A stretch of DNA of 7,656 nt from Bacteroidota bacterium (lineage in GTDB: Bacteria > Bacteroidota > Bacteroidia > NS11-12g > UBA955), in assembly GCA_030836345.1 (NCBI GenBank), contig JAURQA010000130.1:1-7656 (forward strand), written 5' to 3'. The translations under genes and the position numbers were made by a program. Under the pieces are notes generated by a model. That model was not told the DNA's origin and made no database searches. It was given only the letters and a program-made list of their open reading frames with translations. Within the stretch, counting starts at the first letter, position 1; each line of letters opens with the position of its first letter. This document shows, piece by piece, positions 1-5,478 of this stretch.

Positions 1-458
1 CCTTGAATCATAGCGTTCATTTCGTTCATAGCTGCAGTTTGCTTTCTTTTTTCGAGGGCTTTTAAGTTTGATTGAAAGGCCTCTATACTCTCAGGCAAGT
101 TATCTATATATTTCTCAAATACAGCAGGATCGTTATTTTTGAGCCTTTGTAAGTATATTAAATCTACATTGTAGGGAATTTTTTTTTGTGTTTTTTTCCG
201 TGTTTTTTGAACCACATACTTAGCCTTATCCCACTTATTTTCATGAATATAGCATTTCAATAACCATTCATAATAGATAGGATTACTGTAGTCTTTTTGC
301 CATAAGGATTTACTGATCGGTAGCGCTTTTTCATACTCTTCATCCTGGATAAACTGTTGAGCCAATTGTTCATCGCTTGATTGAGCCAAGCATGCTGTTC
401 TGCTAATTGCAAGTAGAGCAAAAAATATGAATATTAGGTTTTTCAAAAGTCGTATCAC
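1..458 (-). CDS. Secreted TPR-like protein, N-terminal part (runs off left edge)
   Basis: The frame stays open from the GTG at 458 to the window edge, giving 152 codons with the C-terminus missing. The N-terminus is a clear Sec signal peptide: a basic start, a hydrophobic core (NLIFIFFALLAIS) and a likely cleavage near ACLA-Q at residues 22-26. No lipobox is present, since Arg sits three residues before the Cys. The mature part has a helical repeat pattern: LAQQFIQDEEYEKALPISK (about 32-50), YYEWLLKCYIHENKWDKAK (about 62-80), then DLIYLQRLKNNDPAVFEKY. The pairing of small and aromatic residues resembles tetratricopeptide repeats, and Bacteroidota have a family of secreted TPR proteins of this style. 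Role unknown; probably a periplasmic scaffold. The in-frame TTG at 446 (MKNLIF) is an equally credible start; neither has a clear ribosome binding site. It lies 63 bp after the dehydrogenase gene on the same strand, so cotranscription is likely. Confidence 0.75.
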   Translation of the reverse strand, partial: MIRLLKNLIFIFFALLAISRTACLAQSSDEQLAQQFIQDEEYEKALPISKSLWQKDYSNPIYYEWLLKCYIHENKWDKAKYVVQKTRKKTQKKIPYNVDLIYLQRLKNNDPAVFEKYIDNLPESIEAFQSNLKALEKRKQTAAMNEMNAMIQ

Positions 459-485
459 AAATATACTTAATAACAGAGAACTCCG

Positions 486-510
486 AATTCATCAGATCCT
501 CAGATGAATT
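486..510. repeat. Intergenic inverted repeat
   Basis: Arms AATTCATC (486-493) and GATGAATT (503-510) are perfectly complementary around a 9-nt loop, in the 63 bp between the dehydrogenase stop and the TPR-protein start. The stem is AT-rich and no T-run follows on the minus strand, so it is not a convincing terminator. It could be a weak intra-operon processing or attenuation hairpin, or chance. Confidence 0.3.
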
Positions 511-521
511 AATGAAAGCAT

Positions 522-2495
522 TTAGAATGCTAAGAGATCTTTTAATGCCTCTTTAAATCGCTCCCAGGGGAGAAAAAGGTCTTCAAGGTTCTTTGCCATC
601 GGTACAGGAGTGTCAAGGGATCCTATTGTTTTAATAGGAGCGTCTAGATGCTGAAAACAGTCATGAGCAATATGGCTTGCTATATCATGTATAATGCTTC
701 CAGTGAGGGTGTCTTCCGTGAGCAAAAGCACCTTATTGCATCTCTTAACCTGCTCATATACGGCATTTTTATCCCAGGGCTGCAAAGTTCGTAAGTCTAT
801 AACAGTAGCTCTATTATTCTGCTCTTTTACTATTTCTATAGCTTTGTGAACCCCCCATCCATAAGTAATGATGAGCGCTTCATCACCGTAATCGTGAATG
901 GCTGCTTGGCCCTCTTCCAGGGTGTAATAGGCTTCGGGAACCTCTCCTTTAACACTTCTGTACAAGTATTTATGTTCAAAAAACATCACCGGATTTTTAC
1001 TTTCAAAAGCAGTGGCTAAAAGGCCCTTCGCATCATGCGGGTTGCTCGGATAGTATATCTTTAAACCAGGAATAGTGTAGAACCAGGCTTCTGTGCTCTG
1101 ACTGTGAAAGGGACCGGCTTGAACACCGGCACCGGTTGGCATACGAATAACTACATCTGCTTCTTGACCCCATCGGTAATAACTTTTAGCAAGGTTGTTT
1201 GTAATTTGATTAATTCCACAGCTCACAAAGTCGGAAAATTGCATCTCTACCATAGCTTTTTTACCGGCTATCGATAGCCCGTAGCCCGCACCTAAAATAC
1301 TACTTTCTGTAATGGGCGTGTTCCGCACACGTCCCTTACCATATTTGTCTAAAAGGCCGTCTGTAATCTTAAATACCCCACCATAATCGGCAATGTCTTG
1401 ACCCATTAATACCAGGGTTTCATGCTTCTCCATGGCTTGGTCAAGCCCTTCTCTTAGTGCGTCAACAAGACGAAGTTCTCTAGTCGTACCAGCAGGTTTA
1501 ACGTGGTTAATTATTTCAGGAGCATAGATATCCTGTGTCTCTTCTGTTATGTTCGGAATAATTTCCTCTTCCTCAAACACATCATCTAAGTCTTTTTCAA
1601 TTCCCAGAAGAATTTCTTTTTTACGTTCAGATATCCATTCTTGGGTAATTATATTTTGGTCGATAAGGTATTTTTCATAATTAAGAATAGGGTCTTTTTC
1701 TGCCCAGGATGCTGTGAGGTCCTTAGGTACATATTTTATACCACTTGCTTCTTCATGTCCTCGCATTCTAAAGGTGAGGCATTCTAGGAGTATAGGTCGT
1801 GGGTTTTCGCGCATGCTGACGCTAAGTTCCGAAACTTTGGAATATACCTCTAGAACATTATTCCCGTCCACTTGGACCGCCTCCATGCCATAGCCAATGC
1901 CTTTATCTATAAATTGTTTGCAGGCGAACTGTTCCTTGCTCGATGTACTTAGGGCATATCCATTATTCTCTAGAACAAAGAGTACGGGTAATTTCCATAC
2001 TGCAGCTACGTTTAATGCCTCATGAAAATCGCCTTCAGAGGCTCCACCATCTCCACTAAAAACAGCCGTTATTTTTTGTCTATTATCAATTAAATAAGAG
2101 GTACTGATTCCATTTGCAACACCTAACATAGCTCCTAAATGACTAATCATACCTATGACGTGATGTTCTTGTGATCCAAAGTGAAAACTCCGATCTCTCC
2201 CTTTTGTAAAACCACTCTTTTTCCCTTGCCATTGGGCAAAAAGTTTTTTGAAAGGGATTTTTCTGCTGGTAAAAACACCCAAGTTTCTATGGAGAGGCAA
2301 TACATATTCATCCTGCTCTAAAGCCATTGTGAGTCCTACTGATACAGCTTCCTGACCAATGCCACTGAACCATTTCCCAACTTTTCCTTGACGAAGAAGG
2401 ATGAGCATTTTTTCTTCAATAATTCGAGGAATAATTAAGTTCTCATAAATATTAATGAGGGTTTCTCGAGAATACGGGTATTTGGAAAAATCCAT
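522..2495 (-). CDS. 2-oxoacid dehydrogenase E1, fused alpha/beta subunits (TPP-dependent)
   Basis: This 657-residue protein is a complete E1 component with both subunits in one chain. The alpha half (about 1-325) carries the TPP/Mg motif starting GDG (148-150) and ending NN (177-178), with SEGDFHEALN between, and the cofactor-loop sequence RMRGHEEASG (243-252). An acidic linker (about 317-333) leads to the beta half (about 340-657), which has LMGQDIADYGG (363-373), the TPITES segment with the TPP-activating Glu397, GPFHSQSTEAWF (471-482), and a transketolase C-terminal domain from about 530. E1 decarboxylates a 2-oxoacid and passes the acyl group to lipoyl-E2 in the cytoplasm. Substrate is uncertain: such fusions are usually annotated as branched-chain (2-oxoisovalerate) or pyruvate dehydrogenase E1. 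All key residues are present and length is normal for the fused form. No E2 or E3 gene lies in the window. The start MDFSKYPYSRETL fits the family. The TPR-protein gene follows on the same strand. Confidence 0.93.
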   Translation of the reverse strand: MDFSKYPYSRETLINIYENLIIPRIIEEKMLILLRQGKVGKWFSGIGQEAVSVGLTMALEQDEYVLPLHRNLGVFTSRKIPFKKLFAQWQGKKSGFTKGRDRSFHFGSQEHHVIGMISHLGAMLGVANGISTSYLIDNRQKITAVFSGDGGASEGDFHEALNVAAVWKLPVLFVLENNGYALSTSSKEQFACKQFIDKGIGYGMEAVQVDGNNVLEVYSKVSELSVSMRENPRPILLECLTFRMRGHEEASGIKYVPKDLTASWAEKDPILNYEKYLIDQNIITQEWISERKKEILLGIEKDLDDVFEEEEIIPNITEETQDIYAPEIINHVKPAGTTRELRLVDALREGLDQAMEKHETLVLMGQDIADYGGVFKITDGLLDKYGKGRVRNTPITESSILGAGYGLSIAGKKAMVEMQFSDFVSCGINQITNNLAKSYYRWGQEADVVIRMPTGAGVQAGPFHSQSTEAWFYTIPGLKIYYPSNPHDAKGLLATAFESKNPVMFFEHKYLYRSVKGEVPEAYYTLEEGQAAIHDYGDEALIITYGWGVHKAIEIVKEQNNRATVIDLRTLQPWDKNAVYEQVKRCNKVLLLTEDTLTGSIIHDIASHIAHDCFQHLDAPIKTIGSLDTPVPMAKNLEDLFLPWERFKEALKDLLAF

Positions 2496-2510
2496 AATTA
2501 ATTAATCGAA

Positions 2511-2542
2511 CAAAAGTGATGATTAAAAAGGGATTGAACAAG
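2511..2542 (-). promoter_or_regulatory. Candidate promoter for the E1 dehydrogenase
   Basis: On the minus strand CTTG (2542-2539) is followed after exactly 20 nt by CACTTTTG (2518-2511), one mismatch from the Bacteroidota -7 element TAnnTTTG. The predicted start of transcription would lie about 10 nt before the ATG at 2495. The spacing is right but the motif is imperfect and short. Confidence 0.35.
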
Positions 2543-2728
2543 TCAAAAGGAGCTCTTTTTTAATAATATATTGGTGTTTTTGGCATAGTTGGGCTGCAAT
2601 TTTCAGGGTAGATCCAATGATGTAGCTTTTAACATACATTAAACTTAAACTATTTATATACAGTATAATACATATTGTTTTGTGGCATAATTAGAGCATA
2701 TCAAGGCTAAATGTGACAAACCTGTTCA

Positions 2729-2759
2729 TTGCATTTGCCACTTGAATGAAATATATTTT
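2729..2759 (+). promoter_or_regulatory. Candidate promoter for the beta-barrel protein gene
   Basis: TTG (2729-2731), a 20-nt spacer, then TATATTTT (2752-2759), which matches TAnnTTTG at 7 of 8 positions. Transcription would begin near 2763, leaving a leader of about 29 nt before the ATG at 2792. A weaker alternative -7 element is TAACATTG (2761-2768). The remaining AT-rich part of the 2496-2791 divergent region shows no gene that I can support. Confidence 0.4.
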
Positions 2760-2791
2760 TTAACATTGTGTTGTAAAAACAAATAAATAGT

Positions 2792-3616
2792 ATGAAAAAA
2801 TTATCATTATTTTTATGTGCAGGAGCAATTGCAACAACTGCATTTGCACAAACAACATTAACAAACAAGAACGGCACTTCGATGCTTCCTTCAAAAGGAA
2901 GTTGGGGGGTGGGAGTATCTGCTACACCCTTTATTAATTTGTTAGGTAATCTAACTAAAATTAATTCTGGAGCTGCTTTTAGTGATCCTTCTTCTTTTAG
3001 TTTCACAGACGGTACGTCTTTCTTTGGTAAATATTTTACAGAAGACAATCAAGCGTATCGTTTTAGAGTGAACTTAAGTTTAGGTTCAAATTCACAAACC
3101 AATTTAACGGTTAAAGATGGTGATCCTACGAACACGGTTGAGGATAAGTTTACGGCTAAATCAACCAGTATTGATGTAATGGTAGGTAAGGAGTTCCGTA
3201 AAGGAAGTTCACGCTTACAAGGGTTTTATGGGTACCAAGCCATGTTAGGCATTAGCGGTAACAGCAGCAAGTATAGTTATGGAAATGACTATTCTGCAGC
3301 CAACCCTGCTCCTACTTCGAAAGATTGGGGTACTAACATCAATGGAGGGAGCAGACAACTCTCAAATAAATCAGGTAAGACAATTGCCTTAGGTGTAGGT
3401 GGTTTTGCTGGAGTTGAGTATTTTCTAATGCCACAAATGAGTATTGGTGGTGAATTTAATTATGCTCTAGGAGTTAGTTCAACGGGAAAAGGTTCCGTTG
3501 AAAATGAATCTTGGGATGGTTCTGCTGTTCAGTCAACAGAAACAGAAACAGGAGGAGCATTCAGTATGAGTAGTGCAAATTTTGGTGGAAACCTTTATTT
3601 CATGCTCTACTTCTAA
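2792..3616 (+). CDS. Predicted outer-membrane beta-barrel protein
   Basis: The 274-residue product starts with a clean signal peptide, MKKLSLFLCAGAIATTAFAQ, with cleavage expected around residue 19 or 20. The mature chain is rich in Gly, Ser, Asn and Thr. It shows alternating hydrophobic/polar stretches typical of beta strands, for example GSWGVGVSATPFINLLG, YRFRVNLSLGSNSQTNLTV, SIDVMVGKEF, SRLQGFYGYQAMLGISG, IALGVGGFAGVEYFLMP, MSIGGEFNYALGVSS and a last strand SANFGGNLYFMLYF. The C-terminal Phe is the usual barrel-assembly signal. Family knowledge: small Bacteroidota outer-membrane beta-barrel proteins with this layout are common and mostly of unknown function. I infer an outer-membrane location; I cannot name a substrate. 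It is monocistronic, with its own candidate promoter and a strong terminator, and is divergent from the dehydrogenase gene. An A-rich leader (AAACAAATAAATAGT) precedes the ATG, as is common in this phylum. Confidence 0.8.
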   Translation: MKKLSLFLCAGAIATTAFAQTTLTNKNGTSMLPSKGSWGVGVSATPFINLLGNLTKINSGAAFSDPSSFSFTDGTSFFGKYFTEDNQAYRFRVNLSLGSNSQTNLTVKDGDPTNTVEDKFTAKSTSIDVMVGKEFRKGSSRLQGFYGYQAMLGISGNSSKYSYGNDYSAANPAPTSKDWGTNINGGSRQLSNKSGKTIALGVGGFAGVEYFLMPQMSIGGEFNYALGVSSTGKGSVENESWDGSAVQSTETETGGAFSMSSANFGGNLYFMLYF

Positions 3617-3637
3617 TATAATTATCAAAAAAAGTAT

Positions 3638-3671
3638 AAAATCCTTGCCTGTATAAGGCAAGGATTTTTTT
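3638..3671 (+). terminator. Intrinsic terminator after the beta-barrel gene
   Basis: A perfect 13-bp stem pairs AAAATCCTTGCCT (3638-3650) with AGGCAAGGATTTT (3656-3668) around the 5-nt loop GTATA, and a run of seven T ends at 3671. It lies 22 bp after the stop codon at 3616. No minus-strand gene reads toward it, so it should serve the beta-barrel transcript and insulate the Fnr-like gene. Confidence 0.93.
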
Positions 3672-3727
3672 ATGATGTATTGAGGCAAAAAGCATGCAGG
3701 GTGTTTTGTTTTTTGAACTATGTATTT

Positions 3728-3758
3728 TTTGTATCGCAGGGCAAAAGTCTTATATTCG
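3728..3758 (+). promoter_or_regulatory. Candidate promoter for the Crp/Fnr gene
   Basis: TTTG (3728-3731), a 19-nt spacer and TATATTCG (3751-3758) match the Bacteroidota -33/-7 pattern with one mismatch in the -7 box. Transcription would begin only a few nt before the ATG at 3765, implying an almost leaderless message. If real, it rules out the upstream in-frame ATG at 3720 as the start. Confidence 0.35.
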
Positions 3759-3764
3759 AAAAAA

Positions 3765-4469
3765 ATGACCAACTACCAGCCTTCCTGTTTAACTTGTCAT
3801 GCACGCCTGGACTCTGTATTTAATTCGCTAAATGAGGAGGAGCTCAAAGCGCTCACTGCAAACAAAAGCTGTTCACATTATGAAAAAGGGCAAAGGTTAT
3901 TTAATGAGGGAGGAATTCCTTTTGGCTTGATGTGCGTTAACCAAGGAAAGATAAAACTGACAACCCATGGGCCTGATGGGAAAGAGCAAATTTTGCGATT
4001 AGCCAAAGAAGGCGAAGCCATAGGTTATAGAGCAATTCTAACGAATGAAAGGTATAATAGTACTGCAATAGCCCTTGAAGATTGTAATATTTGTATTATT
4101 GATCGAGCGTTTTTTATGTCTCAAGTGACGGAAAACAAAAAATTAATGTTTGAAGTTTTGGGTAAACTGAACAATAGGCACAAAACGGCAGAGGATCAAA
4201 TCGTATCCATGAGTCAAAAAAGAGTGCGAGAGAGAATGGCCGAAGCTCTTTTGTTTTTAAAAGCCACATATGGCTTTGAGGAGGATAACCAAACCATTAA
4301 TATTAAACTTAGTAGAGAAGAATTGGCAGATTATGTGGGAACTAGCACGGAAAGTTCTATTCGCTTGCTCAGCGATTTTGGTAAAGAAGGTTTGATTGAA
4401 TTAAGGGGAAAGAAAATTGCCATCTTGGATGATGCTACCCTTACAAAAATTTCACGAATAGAAGACTAG
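3765..4469 (+). CDS. Crp/Fnr-family transcriptional regulator
   Basis: The 234-residue protein has an N-terminal cyclic-nucleotide-binding-like beta-roll (about 19-125; landmarks YEKGQRLFNEGG at 39-50, GLMCVNQGKIKL at 54-65, GKEQILRLAKEGEAIGYRA at 72-90), a long dimer helix (about 125-145) and a C-terminal winged helix. The recognition region LADYVGTSTESSIRLLSDFG (187-206) keeps Glu196 and Arg200, matching the Glu and Arg that FNR uses to read TTGAT half-sites. The CRP cAMP-contacting Arg-Ser pair is Asn-Ser here, so cAMP is an unlikely ligand. Cysteines at 8, 11 and 36 could sense oxygen or redox, but spacing differs from E. coli FNR, so an iron-sulfur cluster is unproven. I chose the ATG at 3765 (MTNYQPSCLTCHAR) because related Bacteroidota proteins start close to the CxxC; the ATG at 3720 would add 15 unusual residues. 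In this phylum such regulators often sit beside cbb3-oxidase genes, which fits the remnant downstream. Confidence 0.9.
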   Translation: MTNYQPSCLTCHARLDSVFNSLNEEELKALTANKSCSHYEKGQRLFNEGGIPFGLMCVNQGKIKLTTHGPDGKEQILRLAKEGEAIGYRAILTNERYNSTAIALEDCNICIIDRAFFMSQVTENKKLMFEVLGKLNNRHKTAEDQIVSMSQKRVRERMAEALLFLKATYGFEEDNQTINIKLSREELADYVGTSTESSIRLLSDFGKEGLIELRGKKIAILDDATLTKISRIED

Positions 4470-4480
4470 TAGCCAAAAGC

Positions 4481-4502
4481 AAACATGACATAAATCATGT
4501 TT
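4481..4502. promoter_or_regulatory. FNR-like palindromic operator candidate
   Basis: Perfect 8-bp arms AAACATGA (4481-4488) and TCATGTTT (4495-4502) flank a 6-nt centre. Read as an FNR box, the core is ATGAC-N4-ATCAT, matching TTGAY-N4-ATCAA at four of five positions in each half. It lies 12 bp after the Fnr-like gene stop and 67 bp before the next start. A poor -7 candidate CAATTTTG (4543-4550) would put the dyad centre near -62, a classic class I activator position. Autoregulatory or downstream-operon control is inferred. Confidence 0.5.
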
Positions 4503-4569
4503 ACCAAGAGCATTCATCATTTTTAGTAGTACTCAAAGGGCTCAATTTTGTTGTGAGAATTTAGAGACC

Positions 4570-5016
4570 ATGGAAATCATGCAAAAACCCATTAGGCAGG
4601 CAATAGACGATTTACTGATGTGTATATACCCAAAGGTGCAACAGTACTTAGTATCTATCAGCAGCAATTCAGATAGTTATGCAGCCCATGAAAACGAGAC
4701 ATTTATTGAATTCAAGAATGAGATATTTTCTATATTTAATTACGATGTAAAGCTGGTATTCCCTGCGATACTATCGGTTATTAAGCCATCAAAAAACTTC
4801 AAAAACTTCGATATTCTGACCATGCTTAACCTTCTTCAAAAAAAGGAGGAAAAAATAGCAAAGACTTTCTTAGCGTTTAAGAAAAGCCTGAATCCTGAGA
4901 ATCAAGGCCAGCGAGAGATAGATTTTATAGAGTATTTTCAAAAAGAATTCATGCCATTGCACAAAAAACTTGAACAGGATGTAAAGCATTGGATTCAAGA
5001 AAAAGTGAGGAGTTAG
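4570..5016 (+). CDS. Conserved-looking helical protein, possibly degenerate hemerythrin/RIC-like
   Basis: I do not recognise this 148-residue protein with confidence. It has no signal peptide or membrane segment and appears almost all alpha-helical, with a charged middle helix (LLQKKEEKIAKTFLAFKK, 88-105) and a charged C-terminal helix (HKKLEQDVKHWIQEK, 131-145). The segment NYDVKLVFPAILSVI (57-71) resembles the HxxxEExxLFPxI part of hemerythrin-like and RIC/YtfE iron-sulfur-repair proteins. The His/Glu ligands expected before the FP are Asn/Asp/Lys here, and only three His remain (40, 131, 140). It may be a hemerythrin fold that lost its di-iron site, or the likeness may be chance. It lies behind an FNR-like site, downstream of the Fnr regulator and 4 bp before the Cys-rich gene, so it is probably cotranscribed with the latter. 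An alternative start is the ATG at 4579. Confidence 0.7.
   Translation: MEIMQKPIRQAIDDLLMCIYPKVQQYLVSISSNSDSYAAHENETFIEFKNEIFSIFNYDVKLVFPAILSVIKPSKNFKNFDILTMLNLLQKKEEKIAKTFLAFKKSLNPENQGQREIDFIEYFQKEFMPLHKKLEQDVKHWIQEKVRS
5007..5012 (+). promoter_or_regulatory. Shine-Dalgarno-like site that supports the TTG start
   Basis: GAGGAG lies 8 nt before the TTG at 5021, inside the last codons of the preceding gene. No in-frame ATG occurs near the N-terminal Cys motif, so this site is the main support for the TTG start and suggests translational coupling. Good Shine-Dalgarno matches are uncommon in Bacteroidota, which makes this one informative. Confidence 0.5.
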
Positions 5017-5020
5017 CGCC

Positions 5021-5248
5021 TTGATCCATTCGGAGAAAATAGAAAATACCTGTTCCCATTGTGGGGATTTATGCGGAAAAGAACCCCTTAAATTCAAAGA
5101 TTTAGCCTTTTGTTGCCAAGGATGCTTAAACATATACGGGATTCTAAGTAAAAATGATTTGTGTGATTATTATTCAATGAATTCCTGTTTAAAGAGGATT
5201 TTATCTTCTGGCTTAGATTCTCATTGCAGCCAAAATGGCGCTGCGTGA
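5021..5248 (+). CDS. Stand-alone metal-binding domain of CcoI/FixI-type P-type ATPase (truncated)
   Basis: The 75-residue product carries CSHCGDLC (11-18), FCCQGCLNIYGIL (30-42) and the segment LCDYYSMN (47-54). This is the layout of the metal-binding domain found at the N-terminus of CcoI/FixI copper-exporting ATPases, which load copper for cbb3 oxidase assembly. A full CcoI has about 800 residues with a heavy-metal-associated domain, eight membrane helices and DKTGT and GDGxND motifs. None of these follow here: similarity ends near residue 54, a 21-residue tail follows, then a stop and a terminator. I checked the tail in the other two frames and saw no CcoI continuation. It is either a remnant of a deleted ccoI or a domesticated small metal-binding protein; nine Cys are kept, six of them in the two motifs. 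Start is TTG, 4 bp after the preceding stop. Cytoplasmic; copper or zinc binding is inferred. Confidence 0.7.
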   Translation: MIHSEKIENTCSHCGDLCGKEPLKFKDLAFCCQGCLNIYGILSKNDLCDYYSMNSCLKRILSSGLDSHCSQNGAA

Positions 5249-5276
5249 TTTAGTTCCAACTAACTCAATTTAATGC

Positions 5277-5308
5277 AAGGGCTTCCGCAAGGAAGCCTTT
5301 GCTCATTT
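5277..5308 (+). terminator. Intrinsic terminator after the Cys-rich gene
   Basis: The stem AAGGGCTTCC (5277-5286) pairs with GGAAGCCTTT (5291-5300) with one G-U pair, closed by the GNRA tetraloop GCAA, and is followed by a T-containing tail rather than a pure T-run. It closes the Fnr-linked operon 29 bp after the stop at 5248. The rest of 5249-5478 holds short AT-rich dyads and the next promoter, with no gene that I can support. Confidence 0.75.
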
Positions 5309-5420
5309 AACAAATGAATAAACAGCTTTTTTCAGGCACAAGTGTATCTTAATTCATACAAAAAAGTAAATACTTGGTATTCATATGTTTAGCTCATCAA
5401 TATTTGTCAATAAAAAGGGG

Positions 5421-5451
5421 TTGAAACATTCATTAATCATACTTATATTTG
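5421..5451 (+). promoter_or_regulatory. Promoter of the polysaccharide locus
   Basis: TTG (5421-5423), a spacer of exactly 20 nt, then TATATTTG (5444-5451), a full match to the Bacteroidota -7 element TAnnTTTG. Transcription should start around 5454-5456, leaving about 24 nt before the ATG at 5479. This is the best promoter match in the window and sits after a terminator and before four tightly spaced genes. Confidence 0.75.
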
Positions 5452-5455
5452 CATA

Positions 5456-5476
5456 TTGAGTAAAAAAAGTACTCAA
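5456..5476. promoter_or_regulatory. Dyad/hairpin at the predicted transcript start
   Basis: TTGAGTA (5456-5462) and TACTCAA (5470-5476) are perfect 7-bp inverted arms around an A-rich 7-nt spacer. As DNA it would overlap +1 and could be an operator; as RNA it would be a 5'-terminal hairpin just before the ATG. It could bind the wHTH protein encoded immediately downstream or mark the leader for UpxY; both ideas are inference. Confidence 0.45.
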
Positions 5477-5478
5477 AG

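Noticed and set aside
2707..3048. Minus-strand open frame of 113 codons over the beta-barrel gene start
   Set aside because: It is antisense to a gene with a clear signal peptide and barrel pattern, shows no family-like features, and has no promoter or ribosome site of its own.
3720..3764. Upstream ATG extending the Crp/Fnr protein by 15 residues
   Set aside because: The extension is basic and aromatic, unlike family N-termini, and overlaps a candidate promoter; the ATG at 3765 places the CxxC near the start as expected.
4870..5133. Minus-strand open frame of 87 codons
   Set aside because: It is the complement of the 148-residue gene and the Cys-rich gene; the Cys motifs on the plus strand show which strand codes.
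5364..5381. Overlapping small dyads AAGTA-N2-TACTT and AATAC-N3-GTATT upstream of the polysaccharide promoter
   Set aside because: Five-base arms in AT-rich intergenic DNA are common; there is no further support for an operator.
4528..5478. 11-mer AGTACTCAAAG repeated at 4528-4538 and 5468-5478, both near gene starts
   Set aside because: In an AT-rich window of this length several 11-base repeats are expected by chance, and the flanks do not match. Only the second copy is part of a dyad.
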